Origin: Cyanophora paradoxa
Taxonomy: Eukaryota; Glaucocystophyceae; Cyanophorales; Cyanophoraceae
NCBI GenBank assembly: GCA_004431415.1
Contig: QPMI01000621.1
Coordinates: 150,034-214,033 of the forward strand
Reading direction: 5' to 3'
Length of the DNA stretch: 64,000 nucleotides
Shown: positions 45,147-55,931 of the stretch, in pieces
Numbering within the stretch: position 1 is the stretch's first letter
Layout of the letters: the number at the start of each line of letters is the position of its first letter
Position numbers and translations under genes: made by a program
Notes under the pieces: model-generated
The model's database searches: none
Seen by the model: only the letters and a program-made list of their open reading frames with translations
Told to the model about the DNA's origin: nothing

Positions 45147-46192
45147 TTAGCTGTCGGCGGGGATGGGAGCTTCGTAGAGGGGGCCGACGCCGAGCTTCGG
45201 GAGGGGCCAGAAGCGGAGGACGGCGCGCCCGATCAAGTTCTTCTCCGGGAGGAACCCCCACACGTGCGAGTCGAAGCTGTTGTTGCGGTTGTCGCCGAAC
45301 ACCAGCAGCGAGCCTGCGCGCGCGAGGCTCGGCGAGGCGGCCGCGCGCGCCCAATCTGCGAAGCCTGGCGCGCACCCTCGGGAACGGTGATGGGCTTGAG
45401 CTCGTACTCCATGGGCTCTTTCACGTAGCTCTCGCTGACCGGCACGCCGTCGACGTACAGCCGGCCGTCGTGCACGCTCACGGTCGAGCCCGGCGTGCCG
45501 ATCACCCTGCGGGCGCGGGCGTCGGGAGGCGGAAGCGAGCGGCGGCACTCCTGCGGGGGCGCACCGCTTGATGAAGGCATCCTCGCGCTTGTAGCCGGTG
45601 TCAACAAGCGCCTGCGGCGGCTCGAAGACGACGACCTCGCCCCTGCCGCAGACGCGAAGCCCGTCAGTCGAAATTTGATGCGGCACAGATCTTTCGACGG
45701 CGCGAGCGCGGGGGCTCGCCTGTGCGGTTCCCTGAACTTCAAGCTGACCTTCTCGACGAACAGATGATCGCCGATGTCCAGACCGGGATACATGGAGAGG
45801 GAAGGGATGAAGCGCGGCTCGCAGATGAACGTGCGGATGAAGAACGCGACGGCCAACGATCCGGCGATTGTGATGAAGTCCTCGTTGGCCAGCAGGTACT
45901 GGACGAAGCTCTTCTTCTCCGGCTTGGGGTCTTCCGGCTTCTTCTCCTTCAACTCCGCGGTGGCGAATCGCCGCGGAGCCTCGCAGCGGAATGTGATCTC
46001 CAGCGGCCTCGGTCGCAGCGACGAGACATCGCCCCGCCACCTAGCTGTGATGCTGTGCGCGGGCTCAGGCCGGACAGCACGCGCTGCCCCCAGCTGCGCG
46101 CGCGTCGACGCCGGACGCTCGCAGCAATCTGGCCGCACTGTCCATTGCCGCGGGGCGGCGCCGGGAGGCTGCACGAACGACGCAGAGAACAT
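45147..46192 (-). CDS. Plastid-type signal peptidase I (thylakoid processing peptidase-like)
   Basis: ATG at 46192 starts [11 protein letters not shown]. About 85 Arg/Ala-rich residues follow, consistent with a plastid transit peptide, then a membrane anchor ([18 protein letters not shown]). The catalytic-Ser box is [20 protein letters not shown], the Lys box is [17 protein letters not shown], and the last box is [16 protein letters not shown]: the order and spacing of bacterial and plastid type I signal peptidases. It cleaves transit or signal peptides at the thylakoid or envelope. The intron at 45656-45720 uses a GC donor (GCGAGC); the others have GTGCGC donors. The protein ends [10 protein letters not shown] (TAA at 45147-45149). 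It indicates a plastid-bearing organism. Divergent from the UBC9 gene. Confidence 0.88.
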
Positions 46193-46311
46193 CACAGAAC
46201 TCACCCCCCCCTCCACGGGTACAGCGGTATCTAGTTGGCGCCTCCGCGAGCGCCGCTCTGAGTGGTTTGTGCCTCCTCCGCGAACAATAGAGCGCAAGGA
46301 GAGTGTCAAGT
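46193..46311. promoter_or_regulatory. Bidirectional promoter, signal peptidase / UBC9
   Basis: Only 119 bp lie between the two divergent start codons, so both genes must share this core promoter region. No TATA box or recognisable operator is seen. Confidence 0.4.
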
Positions 46312-47144
46312 ATGAGCGGAATCGCACGCGGCCGTCTCGGCGAGGAGCGGAAAGCCTGGCGAAAGGATCACCCGCACGTGAGTAGACGCAAGCCAGGCGC
46401 TATCTACGATCGGCATCGCCGCCGCGCGCCATCGCTTGGCCGCAGCGCCGCCAGGTGCTCATTCGCTCGGCGCAGGGCTTCTACGCGCGGCCAGAGAATG
46501 ATCCTGCGACTGGAACGGCAAATCTGATGAAGTGGGAGTGCGGCATTCCCGGCAAGCAAGGGGTGCGTCGCTCAAAGCCCGCGGCGCTATGCGCGGCCCG
46601 AGGCGTGCGCTCGCCTGCAGACGGCCTGGGCGGGAGGCGTGTTCCGGTTGACAATGGAGTTCTCTGAAGACTATCCCAGCAAGCCGCCGAAGTGTTCGCA
46701 CCGCCCGCCGCGGCATGACCGCCCGCCGACTCTTGCACGGTGCTTTGACCGCGCTCCTCCATCCCATCTGCAGGCAAGTTCGTGCCACCGCTCTTCCACC
46801 CCAACGTGTATCCGTCCGGTACTGTGTGCCTTAGCATCCTGAACGAGGACGAGGACTGGAAGCCCTCCATCACTGTGAAGCAGGCGCGCCGGATTGTGCC
46901 GCCAGGTTCCAGGCAGGCCGCTGAACCCTGCCACCGCCTCAGATTCTGCTGGGCATTCAGGAGCTGCTGGACAACCCGAACCCCAAGAGCCCCGCGCAGG
47001 CCGACGCTTACATGTGCTTGATGTGCGTCTGAGATCTCCCTGCGCGGGCCCGGGGCCAACCTGACGCTGGGGGGCAGAAACAACCCGAAAGTGTACGAGG
47101 CGCGAGTTCGGCAGGAGGTCCAGAAGAACCCGCCCCCCGCATGA
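46312..47144 (+). CDS. UBC9: SUMO-conjugating enzyme UBC9
   Basis: ATG at 46312. Exons join to [60 protein letters not shown], and then the E2 HPN motif [20 protein letters not shown]. The catalytic Cys is in GTVCLSIL (Cys93 in the family) and is followed by [20 protein letters not shown]. The length is about 157 residues, as expected. UBC9 transfers SUMO to target lysines, mainly in the nucleus. The intron at 46884-46942 has a GC donor (GCGCGC). The last intron (about 47029-47090) must be spliced to give [18 protein letters not shown] and TGA at 47142-47144; reading through gives a stop two codons after the donor. Confidence 0.93.
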
Positions 47145-47429
47145 CCCCCCTCTCGCCTCTCCTTGCACACTCCCCCGGCCCTTCCCTTCGACATTCTCAC
47201 CTTCGCATCTCTGCTGCCTTCAACTTTCGAAATGATCTTAACCAAGCCTGATCTCATATGCCCGCCTTCCGAAGTTCGCTGTAGCTTCAACGGTACACAC
47301 GCGGCCACAACGGTCACAGTAACGGTCAGCAGGCCGGCTTGCTAGTCAGCTTCCCTCGGCTAGGCCGGACTAGCTAGCTTCCCGCCATCGCGCACGCCCG
47401 AGCGCGAGCATTCCTGCACGCCGCCGTGC

Positions 47430-49422
47430 ATGAAGCAGTCAAAGCGAAAGGAACCCAGCCTCTGGGATGACGGCTTCGACGAGGCCCGACGTCGGCACCG
47501 CTGGCACGGCAAGCGACCCGACAGCAGCAGCTCGTGGGCCGGCAAGGGCAACATGAAGCGTGTCAACAAGATCACTCAGCAGGCGCGCAAGGCGAAGGAG
47601 CCCAAGCTCCCTGACCTCGACATCCTCAAGGGCGAGCACCCCGCGGCAACGGTCCGCTGCCTGGACACCAGCGGCCGCGCCTACCACGTTCGCCTTGGCG
47701 ACTTCGTCATCTGTTCAGTTAGCTCAGACACCCAGCTGTGTCCAGAACTCAGCGTCGTTCGCCCGAAGCCCTTCCATTTCCCGCGCCCAGGTGAAACGAT
47801 TTTGGCGCGAGTCGAGGGCGAGTTCCCAACACAGACGAAGGCGAAGCGCGGCGACTTCAACTACTCCGTCAACGGCGTCATCCTTCGGCGCTTCGTGCGC
47901 CCGGAGGACTCCGATGTGAAGGACTGCGGGCTCGGCAGCGTGATCATCAAGGCAGACGGGAGCAGGCAGCCGTGGCCATCGCAAACCACCTCATCTACTA
48001 CTCGAACGTGACGGTCCGCCCGCCGCGCCCGCGCCCCGTTCCAGCGTCCGATGCCCGTGCGCGCAGGTTCACGCACCCGCGAAGGTGGTGGCCGCGGACG
48101 AGTACAAAGCCCTCAACCACGCCGATCCCCACATCTACGTCTGTAAGCAAATCATGACGTTCCCGGGCGACGGCTCCTTCCAGTTCGACGTCGCCCTCGC
48201 CTTCAACGCGAGGCTCAAGCGAGTGGCGAAGAAGAAGATGGCGTGCTTCCTCCGGCCGCTGTCGAGGCCGGAGGAGCGCGTGGAGGCGATTGGCTACCTT
48301 CAGGACGCCGCCGCGAACGCCCTCAAGCGCCGGAAGACCGGGACGCAGCTTGTCAACGTCAAGATCCCGGTGGCCGGGCCGGCAATGTTGGTCTGCGGCT
48401 CTTATGACTCGTTCGAAGTTCTTTTTCCTATCCTCTAACGGTGCGCATCGCAGGAGAACATCGTGGCGCAGGTCGCGCACGTCGCCACGCCCATCGACCC
48501 GAAGACGGGCCAGCCGATCCCGGTTGACAAGCTGCCGGCGGCGAATCGCTTCGTTATCGAGCTTCCGGACCGCGAGACCGCTGCTGGTGGAAGCCGCTTC
48601 CTTTTTCCCGCTCGCTGTTCTTTTCCGACCTCTTTGCAGCTGTTCTCGGTCCCTCCGGCGTGGCGCAAGCGTCCAAGCGCGTCTGCAAGCGGGACGCGGA
48701 CGGAAGGCGATCCGGAAGCACAGCGAGATGCAGACCGTCACCGTCGAGAAGGCGTACGGCGGCTTAATCGTGCCGCGCCACACGGGCTCCCATGACGTCG
48801 TCCAGTTCGACGAGCGTGCGCCCGGCCCGCCCTCGCCGCGCCGCTCGCTTACGAAGCTCTGCTCCTTGGGCGCGGCAGGTCCCGGTCGGATCGTGGCCAC
48901 GAAGCGCTCGGCAGGAAAGGTGGGCACGTCACGCTCGAGCTTCCGAGCTACGAGTACGGCCCCGACGGCGAGCGCATCGCCAGCCTCGCGGGGCCCCTCG
49001 CGGCTGTCCCCGTGAAGCGCCCGCGCCGGTGCCGCGCCGGCGCCAACACCGTCGCCAAGGCGCCGCCTGTCCCCGAAGCAGCCCTTCAGAACCTGCCGCC
49101 GCCGCCCTGCCGGCCCCGCCGCCGCCGCCCTGCCGGCCCCCGCCGTCGCCGCCCCGCCGGCCCCGCCGCCGCCGCCCTGCCGGCCGCCGCCGCCGCCGCC
49201 CGCCCGCCCCCGCCCGCCGGTCGCCGCCCTGTCGGCCCCTGCTGCTGCTGCCCCACCGGCCGCTGCCGCCCTACCTGCCCCCGCCGCATCCGCCTCGGTC
49301 CCCAAGTGCGCCCCTCCCCCTCGCCCCCGCTCGGCTACTTGCTCGCCTAATCCTGCAGCAGGAAGGATCGCGCGGCACAGCTCGCGGCCGCGGTGGCGGC
49401 GCGCAAGAGGGCAAAGTCGTGA
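47430..49422 (+). CDS. Unknown repeat-unit protein with Ala/Pro tail (copy 1)
   Basis: Not recognised. ATG at 47430 gives MKQSKRKEPSLWDDGFDEAR. The first exon also holds GNMKRVNKITQQARKAKEP, then YHVRLGDFVICSV and GETILARVEGEF, and LRRFVRPEDSDVKDCGLGSV. Later exons give ADEYKALNHADPHIYVCKQI, SFQFDVALAFNARLKRVAKK, VAHVATPIDPKTGQPIPVDK, EMQTVTVEKAYGGLIVPRHT and VTLELPSYEYGPDGERI. A long Ala/Pro tail follows, and the last exon ends ALAAAVAARKRAKS-like, with TGA at 49420-49422. Lys/Arg-rich ends suggest a nuclear or DNA-associated protein. The frame is broken in this copy at about 47955, 48702 and 48907 by one-base differences from copy 2. Its 3' end faces the transposase 3' end 41 bp away. Confidence 0.5.
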
Positions 49423-49463
49423 AGCTGCTACTGAGAATCGCACTATCTAGGTTACAAGGTGCG

Positions 49464-52400
49464 CTATGTCTGGTCCAAATCCATTTCGTCTATTTCCCCC
49501 TCCGCTAGATCGTCTGCTAGAACCTCTGCTAGGGCCCTATCATCGAAATCGAGCATGTTGGCGCCCTCATCCTCCGCCTCCATCTCCTCCTCCGCCTCCT
49601 CCTCTGCCTCGGCGTCGTACTCGGCGGTCTCCTCCTCCTCCTCCTCCTCGTCCCCGCTCTCCTCGGGCACCTCGTCCTCCGGCACCGGATCCCCCTCCTG
49701 CAGCTCAATATCCTCGTCGATCTCCTCCTCGTCCGCAGGCAGGGGCACCGCTGCCACCTCCTCGCCCCCGGCGGCGCCGCCGCCGCCCTTCGCCCTGCAT
49801 AGCCGCTGACCGGTGGGGACGGGCCGCAGGTCGGGGATGAAGGGCCCATCTGGCCAGGCCTTGGCGGCGACGGGCGCGTCGTACTCGGCGTGGGCAGCGT
49901 CCTTCCGCCGGCGCTCGCCTCCGTCATGTTCCGCATCCACAGCGCCAGGCGCCGCCGCTGGTGCGTCATGATCTGCTTGAGCATGTCGAGGTCCTTGTTC
50001 CACCCGCCACCGAGAGACGTGACGGTGTGTCGCAGGCGCCGAAGGAGGCCCATGTAGGACTCGATGACCTCGCAGCTCCAACGGCCGGGCGCGTTCGTGT
50101 TGTCGACGCGCGCCCAGAACGCGAGGTGCGCAAGCGTCGAGTGCATGTAGCGTGTGAAGATCTTCCATAACGGGAAGTGTGTCTCCATCAGGCCCTGGAG
50201 CTCGGCGACGGCCTCGATAACTTGCTGCCGCGCCTCCTCGTCGGGCTTCATGTTCCGCTCGTACTGGTAGATGATCTGGCGGAGCTGCCAAATCTCGTGC
50301 ATGCCCTCGTCTTCTCGCTCCAGCTCTCCTTACTGTCGCCGAAGCAGATGCTGAAGAGGGTGTCGGGCGCCTCGGGGTCCTCCAGGATCTTCTTGGCGGT
50401 GTTGGCGGAGATCTTCTGGAAGAACTTGTAGGTGGCCCGTTCTCGGTCTTCTCGAACTTGATGTTCCGCGCGTATTTATCGCGAAGATGACGCTGCAGGT
50501 CTTCGATGCGCTTCTGCTGGTCCTCGGAGGCACCACAGGCGAGGGCGAGGAAGAAGTAGACGAAGAACCCGGCCACCCAGCTCTTGATGCCGTGCAGGGC
50601 GTCGTCGAGCCGGACCTGAGGTGCGCGTTGGCGTCCGCTGAGGCGAGGTGTCGCGGGCTTCTCACCTCGACGGCAGCGACGGGCAGCATGCTGTTCGGGA
50701 GCGGCTGCAGGAGGGCGTTGGCGTCGTGCTCGGGGTGCGGATTCTCTGTTCGCTGGCTGGAGGGAGGCCGTCCCGATCCCGCGGCCCTGCTGCGCGCACG
50801 ACTTCGACCGCCGAGCAATCGGACCTGCAGTAACGTGAGCCCATGCCGAATCTCAGCGCGTGTGACTCGGCGAACTGACCCGCGTCGGTGGACAGAATCG
50901 CAGTGCGGGCACAGGTCGAAGCCGAGGAGGACGCGGAGGAACTTGTAGTCGCCCGTCACCAAGAATTCGACCTCGACGGGCTTGTCGTGCTCGTACCCGG
51001 GGATCAGGGTGAGCGGGTTCTCGTTCAGGTACTCGACCATGTCGGCGAGGGGCTTGATGCGTGGGCGCAGGTTCTCCTCGCTGTCGCTACCGCCGAAGAG
51101 CATTAGGGGCAGGAGGGCGTAGCAGCTCTGAACGCCCTTCAGCGGGTGGTACGCCTGCGTCCCGTCCTCCTCGATGACGTAGTAGCCGTCGACGATTGCC
51201 ACGATGCAGGTCATGCCGTCGGTCGTGGAGACGCTCTTCCCGCGGAACGCGATCGTCCCGTCGCCGCCAGGCGGACTCGAGGTCTGATCTTCTTCCCCCT
51301 GTGCTTGTGCAGCGGGACGAAAGCGCTGATGAGGGCCGACAGGGCGGGCGTCGGCGTGACAGCTCTGCGGGGCGGCGGCGCTGCCGCCTCTCCGCCCGCC
51401 GCCGGCGCTGCCGCCTCTCCGCCCGCCGCCGGCGCTGCGCTCGACGGAGGCACAAAGAGCTCGAGCATGACGCCCGGCTTGCCCTTGTTCTCCTCGTCGC
51501 CGACGCCCGCCGCTGTTTCGACGATCTGCACGATCTGCACCGCTCGGTGAGCCTCGTCCCTCACCCCCGCCCCGCGCGCGCGCGCCGCGCCTTCTCGAGG
51601 TCATCGTTGACCTTGCCCCGTAGCTTCGTGATGCAGTGCTTCGACGGGAGGAAGGCTCGCAGCCCCACGAAGTGCTTCTTCAGGGCCTTCTTGAGGAGCT
51701 TCGTGAACTCAAAGTACGTCGCCTGCCCGGGTCGGTTTAGAACGGGATGGGGGTTAAAACATTCGAGAAAGGGCGCACGTCCGAGATGCAGTGGCGGTCC
51801 TTCCACTCTAGAATCTCGCAGTCGGGAAGGTGTCCCGCAGCTTCCTGCAGGCGATGCTCATCGCCTTCTTCACTTGCAGCTGACCCGATTTGCTCGTTTC
51901 CAGGGCTCGTTGGGCCTGCGGACGGTGGTTCAGAAAGGTGCTCTTCTCCAACGATTTTGTAGCCTATTAAAGTACGATTCTCGGTAGCTCTTTTTATGTA
52001 TAATAACGCGCACTGCGTGTGGCCCGATGATGCTCACGAGGCGGCGTGCCTCCGCCTCCAGCGCCTCCCTCCTCTTCTGATAGGCGCCCTCCTCCTCTCC
52101 TTTGTTCCTGGGGCGCCCTGGATAAGCATGCATATGCCTGCGCGCGCGCCGCCCCGCCTTGTACCTCGCGAAGTTCTTTTTAAACATGGGGAGGCGGATC
52201 TGGATGTCCGGACTCGCAGCGTTTAGAATCGTCGAGAGCAGCATGCGGAGGAACCGCGTGCGCCGCTGCCTGGACGTATCCGAGCATCCCTTCCCAGGGA
52301 CCTGCCTAGCTATGCGCGAGATGGTCGCTGCACGCTGTGCCGAAGTCCGCGGGACCTTGGCGCGCTTCGACTGGTGCTCCTCCCTAAGCTTCTTGTTCTC

Positions 52401-52952
52401 CGCCTCAAGCACTGCGATGCGCTCGTCGCGCGCTTTGAGCGTCGCCTTGCGGACGATCCGCTCCTCAGGCGGCACATCTTCCTTGCCGCGAGCGCGTTTC
52501 GGGGCGGTGCCGGGGCCGGGGCCGGCCGCGGCGCCGGGCTCGGCGCCTCATTAAGAACTGCATTCGTCTGCTCGCGGCCGGGCAGAGAGCATACACTCGT
52601 AAGCGCGGGCAAGTCAAGTCATGACATCGAATTTGAATGAGCGGCATACCACGTCGGCGCCGAACGCGCGACGACCGCGCTGCTGCTGCTGCTCTGGGCT
52701 AATCTGAGGCGATTGCGGGCTCGCTGGAGCCGATGGCGACCCGGGTGGCGAAGCTGGAGGGCTCTGCAGGATGCACTGGAGGAACACAGCCACTGCGGTG
52801 GCCTCTTGAAGCGCCGCCGTGCAAGCTAAGCTATGCGGATACAATGGAGACGCAATGCCGCGCGCCTCCAGTTCCAGGTGGGCGTTTCGGCTGTGGGTGA
52901 GCACTGCGATGATCCGCATAAGCGCCTGGTACGCGACCGACGCGTCCGCCAT
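49464..52952 (-). CDS. DDE transposase-like protein (copy 1), frames interrupted
   Basis: ATG at 52952 gives MADASVAYQALMRIIAVLTH. A coiled-coil exon (DERIAVLEAENKKLREEHQS) and a basic segment follow. The core exons give GTIAFRGKSVSTTDGMTCIV, then YALLPLMLFGGSDSEENLRP and LADMVEYLNENP. Next come VTGDYKFLRVLLGFDLCPHC, a D plus CxxC box typical of CACTA/EnSpm-like transposases, and LHGIKSWVAGFFVYFF. A helical C-terminal part follows (HEIWQLRQIIYQYERN, TRYMHSTLAHLAFWA, WSCEVIESYMGLLRRL), then an acidic tail ending EIDEMDLDQT, with TAG at 49464-49466. This copy has one-base breaks at several homopolymers (for example around 50300 and 50430). It would catalyse cut-and-paste movement of the unit. 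Confidence 0.6.
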
Positions 52953-53388
52953 CTCTAAAACGACTGCTGCGGGCGCTGGAAACGTTTGGGGCGCGGCTGG
53001 GCCGCGGACGGGGCGCGATGGGTCGCTGCATCGCGCGGGCGGGTTCAAAACTCGGAAAAAAAGATCGCGTGTACCTCCCCTGCCATCTGCGGAAGCGGCA
53101 GCTCCGAGCGCCGCGAGCAAGCATACACATCCGCGACAGTTAGGCGCCGAAGAGCAGCAGGCGAGCCCAGCATGCGCGATAATGCGCAATTGCGATGCAT
53201 AGCTACCTTAGGCGAAGCGGCTGGTCCACCCGCGCGGTCCTTGCCGGCCGCGATGCTCGCTCGTCGATATGGGTATGACGCGCTAAGCAAGGGGAGCATG
53301 CCCAGACTGGGTACGCAAACTGCTGAACGTCCAACTCCAGCTGAACGCCCTGCAGCTGGTGGGCCTGAAGCAGCCTCAAGCGTTAGCT

Positions 53389-54164
53389 ATGTCGCATCGA
53401 CAGTGTAGCTATGTTAGCTGTGGAGCGAAGCATATGCCCGCTGACTACGTGTCCGAGGAGGAGGACCAGGAGGAGACCATCAACGCGCCGTGCAATCGCC
53501 CAATGACTTCGTCTGTCATCGAGATCAACAGCAGCGACTCGGAGAGCGATGGACCAGCGGCAGCGCGCCGAGCGCAGGGCGCGCATGAAGGCGGACGAGG
53601 AGCGCGCGCTCGAGGAGGAGGATGAGATCAGGCGGCGCCACCAGGCAGCTTTGGAGGTCAACCTCGCAATAGAGCGCGACTCGGTGAGGCCATACAAGCT
53701 GGCCGAGCTCAAGCAGTTGCTGGAGTACGCGCGCGCGTGGATGCGCGAGCACGAGCAGCTGTACGAGCAGTTCGAGGTCGCGCTGGCGCACAACAACTCC
53801 TCGAGGCCATTAACCTGCGGTCGGAGATCCGCAAGCACCGCAGCACGGCGCGCTTCTGCGGGCAGGACCCCCTCGGGCTCTACGAGGAGGCGGCCTTCAA
53901 GCCTCTCTATGACAACGTGACGGCCTTGCAGCGGCGGGCGGGGCAGATGGAGCATTTCGGCGACAATCTCTTCAAGTGCGCGGAGCACTTCCAGCGGGTG
54001 CGCATCCGGCAGCAGCAGGCGGCGGCGGCGGCGGCGGCGGAGGCGGCGGAGGCGGCGGCGGAGGCGGACGGGCTGCTGCTGCTGCTCGGTGCAAGCGCCG
54101 CCGCCTGCGTCGCGGCGACGGCGTGCTCGTCTCGCGGCCGGACGATGCCGACGACGAAGCGTAG
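53389..54164 (+). CDS. Hypothetical coiled-coil protein in the repeat unit
   Basis: ATG at 53389 gives MSHRQCSYVSCGAKHMPADY, then EEEDQEETINAPCNRPM and SVIEINSSDSESD. A frame step near 53550 leads into RARMKADEERALEEEDEIRR and RPYKLAELKQLLEYARAW. A second step near 53802 leads into LEAINLRSEIRKHRSTARF, then GLYEEAAFKPLYDNVTALQR and GQMEHFGDNLFKCAEHFQRV. These steps look like one-base errors or tiny introns. Highly charged coiled coil plus an SxSES-type acidic patch suggests a nuclear scaffold protein. Function unknown. The end near 54164 runs into a Gly/Ala repeat and is uncertain. Confidence 0.4.
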
Positions 54165-54165
54165 C

Positions 54166-54440
54166 GCCGTTAGCCGCCCCCGCCCCGCCGTTAGCCGCCC
54201 CGCCCCGCCGGCCCCGCCCCCGCCCCGCCGGCCCCGCCCCGCCCCGCCGGCCCCGCCCCGCCCGCCCCGCCCGCCCCCGCCCCGCCCGCCCCGCCCGCCC
54301 CCGCCCCGCCCCCGCCCCGCCCCGCCCCGCCCGCCCCGCCCCGCCGCCCCGCCCCGCCCCGCCCGCCCGCCCGCCCCGCCCCGCCCCGCCGGCCCCGCCC
54401 CGCCCCGCCGGCCCCGCCCCGCCCGCCGGTCGCCGCCCTG
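54166..54440. repeat. CCCCGCC minisatellite
   Basis: About 275 bp of variants of CCCCGCCCCGCCGG. It is flanked by direct repeats of a ~34-bp segment ending CTCGTCTCGCGGCCGGACGATG, at 54114-54147 and 54443-54476 (one mismatch), so the array sits inside a duplicated end of the preceding gene. On the other strand it is a run of G4-prone GGCGGGG. Confidence 0.75.
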
Positions 54441-54476
54441 CCGGCGACGGCGTCCTCGTCTCGCGGCCGGACGATG

Positions 54477-55931
54477 TCTGCAGCTAGAGTCACCAGCTGC
54501 AGTCTGCACCTGGCTTGAATACGACAGATTTACTAGTTATTCTGCTATCGTGCGCGCACCGTGGCACCGTGGCACCGTGGCACTCAGTGACTACCGAGAG
54601 TGGCGGCGGGCTGGCGGGGCGGGCTGACAGGGCGGGGCGCCTGGCGGGACAGTCGGGGCCTCCGGGACACTCTGGCAGTCCGGGGCCTCGGGAGCCTATT
54701 TTCGCGCCATACAAGGCCTCCCCGACCCTGCAGCTGCATAGGAGGCCTTATATAGTGCTTTAAAAAGGTTCTCTAAGCTTTTTTCGATGTCTCCCAGCTC
54801 CTGGGGCGATGGGCCCAATTTGGAAGGGCCAAAAGTCAGCAGAAGACTAGCTGTAACGTAGTGTATAGGCGTATGATGAGTCATATGGTATGACGGGTTA
54901 AATGGGCCATCGCGGGGGCTTTGTGCAGGGCACTAAATAACGCCGTGTGACGCCTCTACATCTTGAATAAAAAGTTCTAATCAAGATACGAGGCTGCCGT
55001 GCTTCAATCGCAAGCCTCGGAGTGCAGATTCCCTGGCAGATCAAAAATTGCGAACGCGATACCGGGGTCGCCGCGCGCTCGCAGCCTTGCGAAACCTTGA
55101 GAGCGGATAAGATTGCCGCCGACAGCGAGCCCAGCTCCCCGCTCGCAGTGCAGCCGCGCGCTTAAGGCGCCGGCCAGCCACTTGGCCCGGCTGCAGCTGC
55201 TCCGGCACGGGCGGCCTCAGCCAGCCGGCACCATGCTATCGCAGCTTCAGCCATGAGCCTCGGAGAGGCGGAAGTCTCCGAGGCTCGGTCCGCGATCCAG
55301 GGCAGGCGTGCGTATGTTCCAAGTTCGCGGGCGAGGGCGTGCGCCTCGCCGAATCGTTGTCGCGGCGTGCGCCTCGCCAGGTGTACTACAGTGCCACAGT
55401 GCCACGTTGTCGAAAGCGCGAGCCGCTCAGTCAGCCGAGTTTCCTCCGCTGGCCAACCGGTACGCATACGCCCGGCCCGGCCGGCATGCCACGAGAGCGC
55501 CCGCGGCGCTTCACGCGGTCTTCCTTCATCTCCGTGACCCGCTTCTGCGAGACGAGGTCGGTGGGGGCAGCGGCTGCTTGCCGCAGTGCATGGATTGCCA
55601 GCCCCAGGTGCGAGGCCTTGACTCATCCCGAGCTTCCCGAGCAGATTACCAGGCGCGCCGGCGTAGCTCAGCGCCGATTGGGTCTGGCACGGTCCGCCTT
55701 TGCGGCCGACCCGGTTCCGTGCCCAAGCCGTTCCGACCTTCCCGAGCAGATTACCAGGCGCGCCGGGCGCACCTAGCTCAGCGTCGCCGAGCTTATAGGC
55801 TAGGCTTGCTCGGAGGCTCCGGATGCACGCACAGTTAGCCAACCAGCCGCGCCCGCGTCCCCGCCGGCTGTCGTGTGGGCGACGCATGCGCAAAAGGAAC
55901 ACAAATTTTTCTCATCCGATGAGAGCTCTAG
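54477..55931. other. Gene-free part of the repeat unit with direct and inverted repeats
   Basis: No gene supported. It holds CGTGGCAC three times in tandem at 54559-54582. It also has a perfect 12-bp stem (55255-55266 with 55275-55286, loop GGCGGAAG), and a 25-bp direct repeat starting TCCCGAGCAGATTACC at about 55634 and 55739. The segment at 54740-55000 is AT-richer. Confidence 0.45.
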
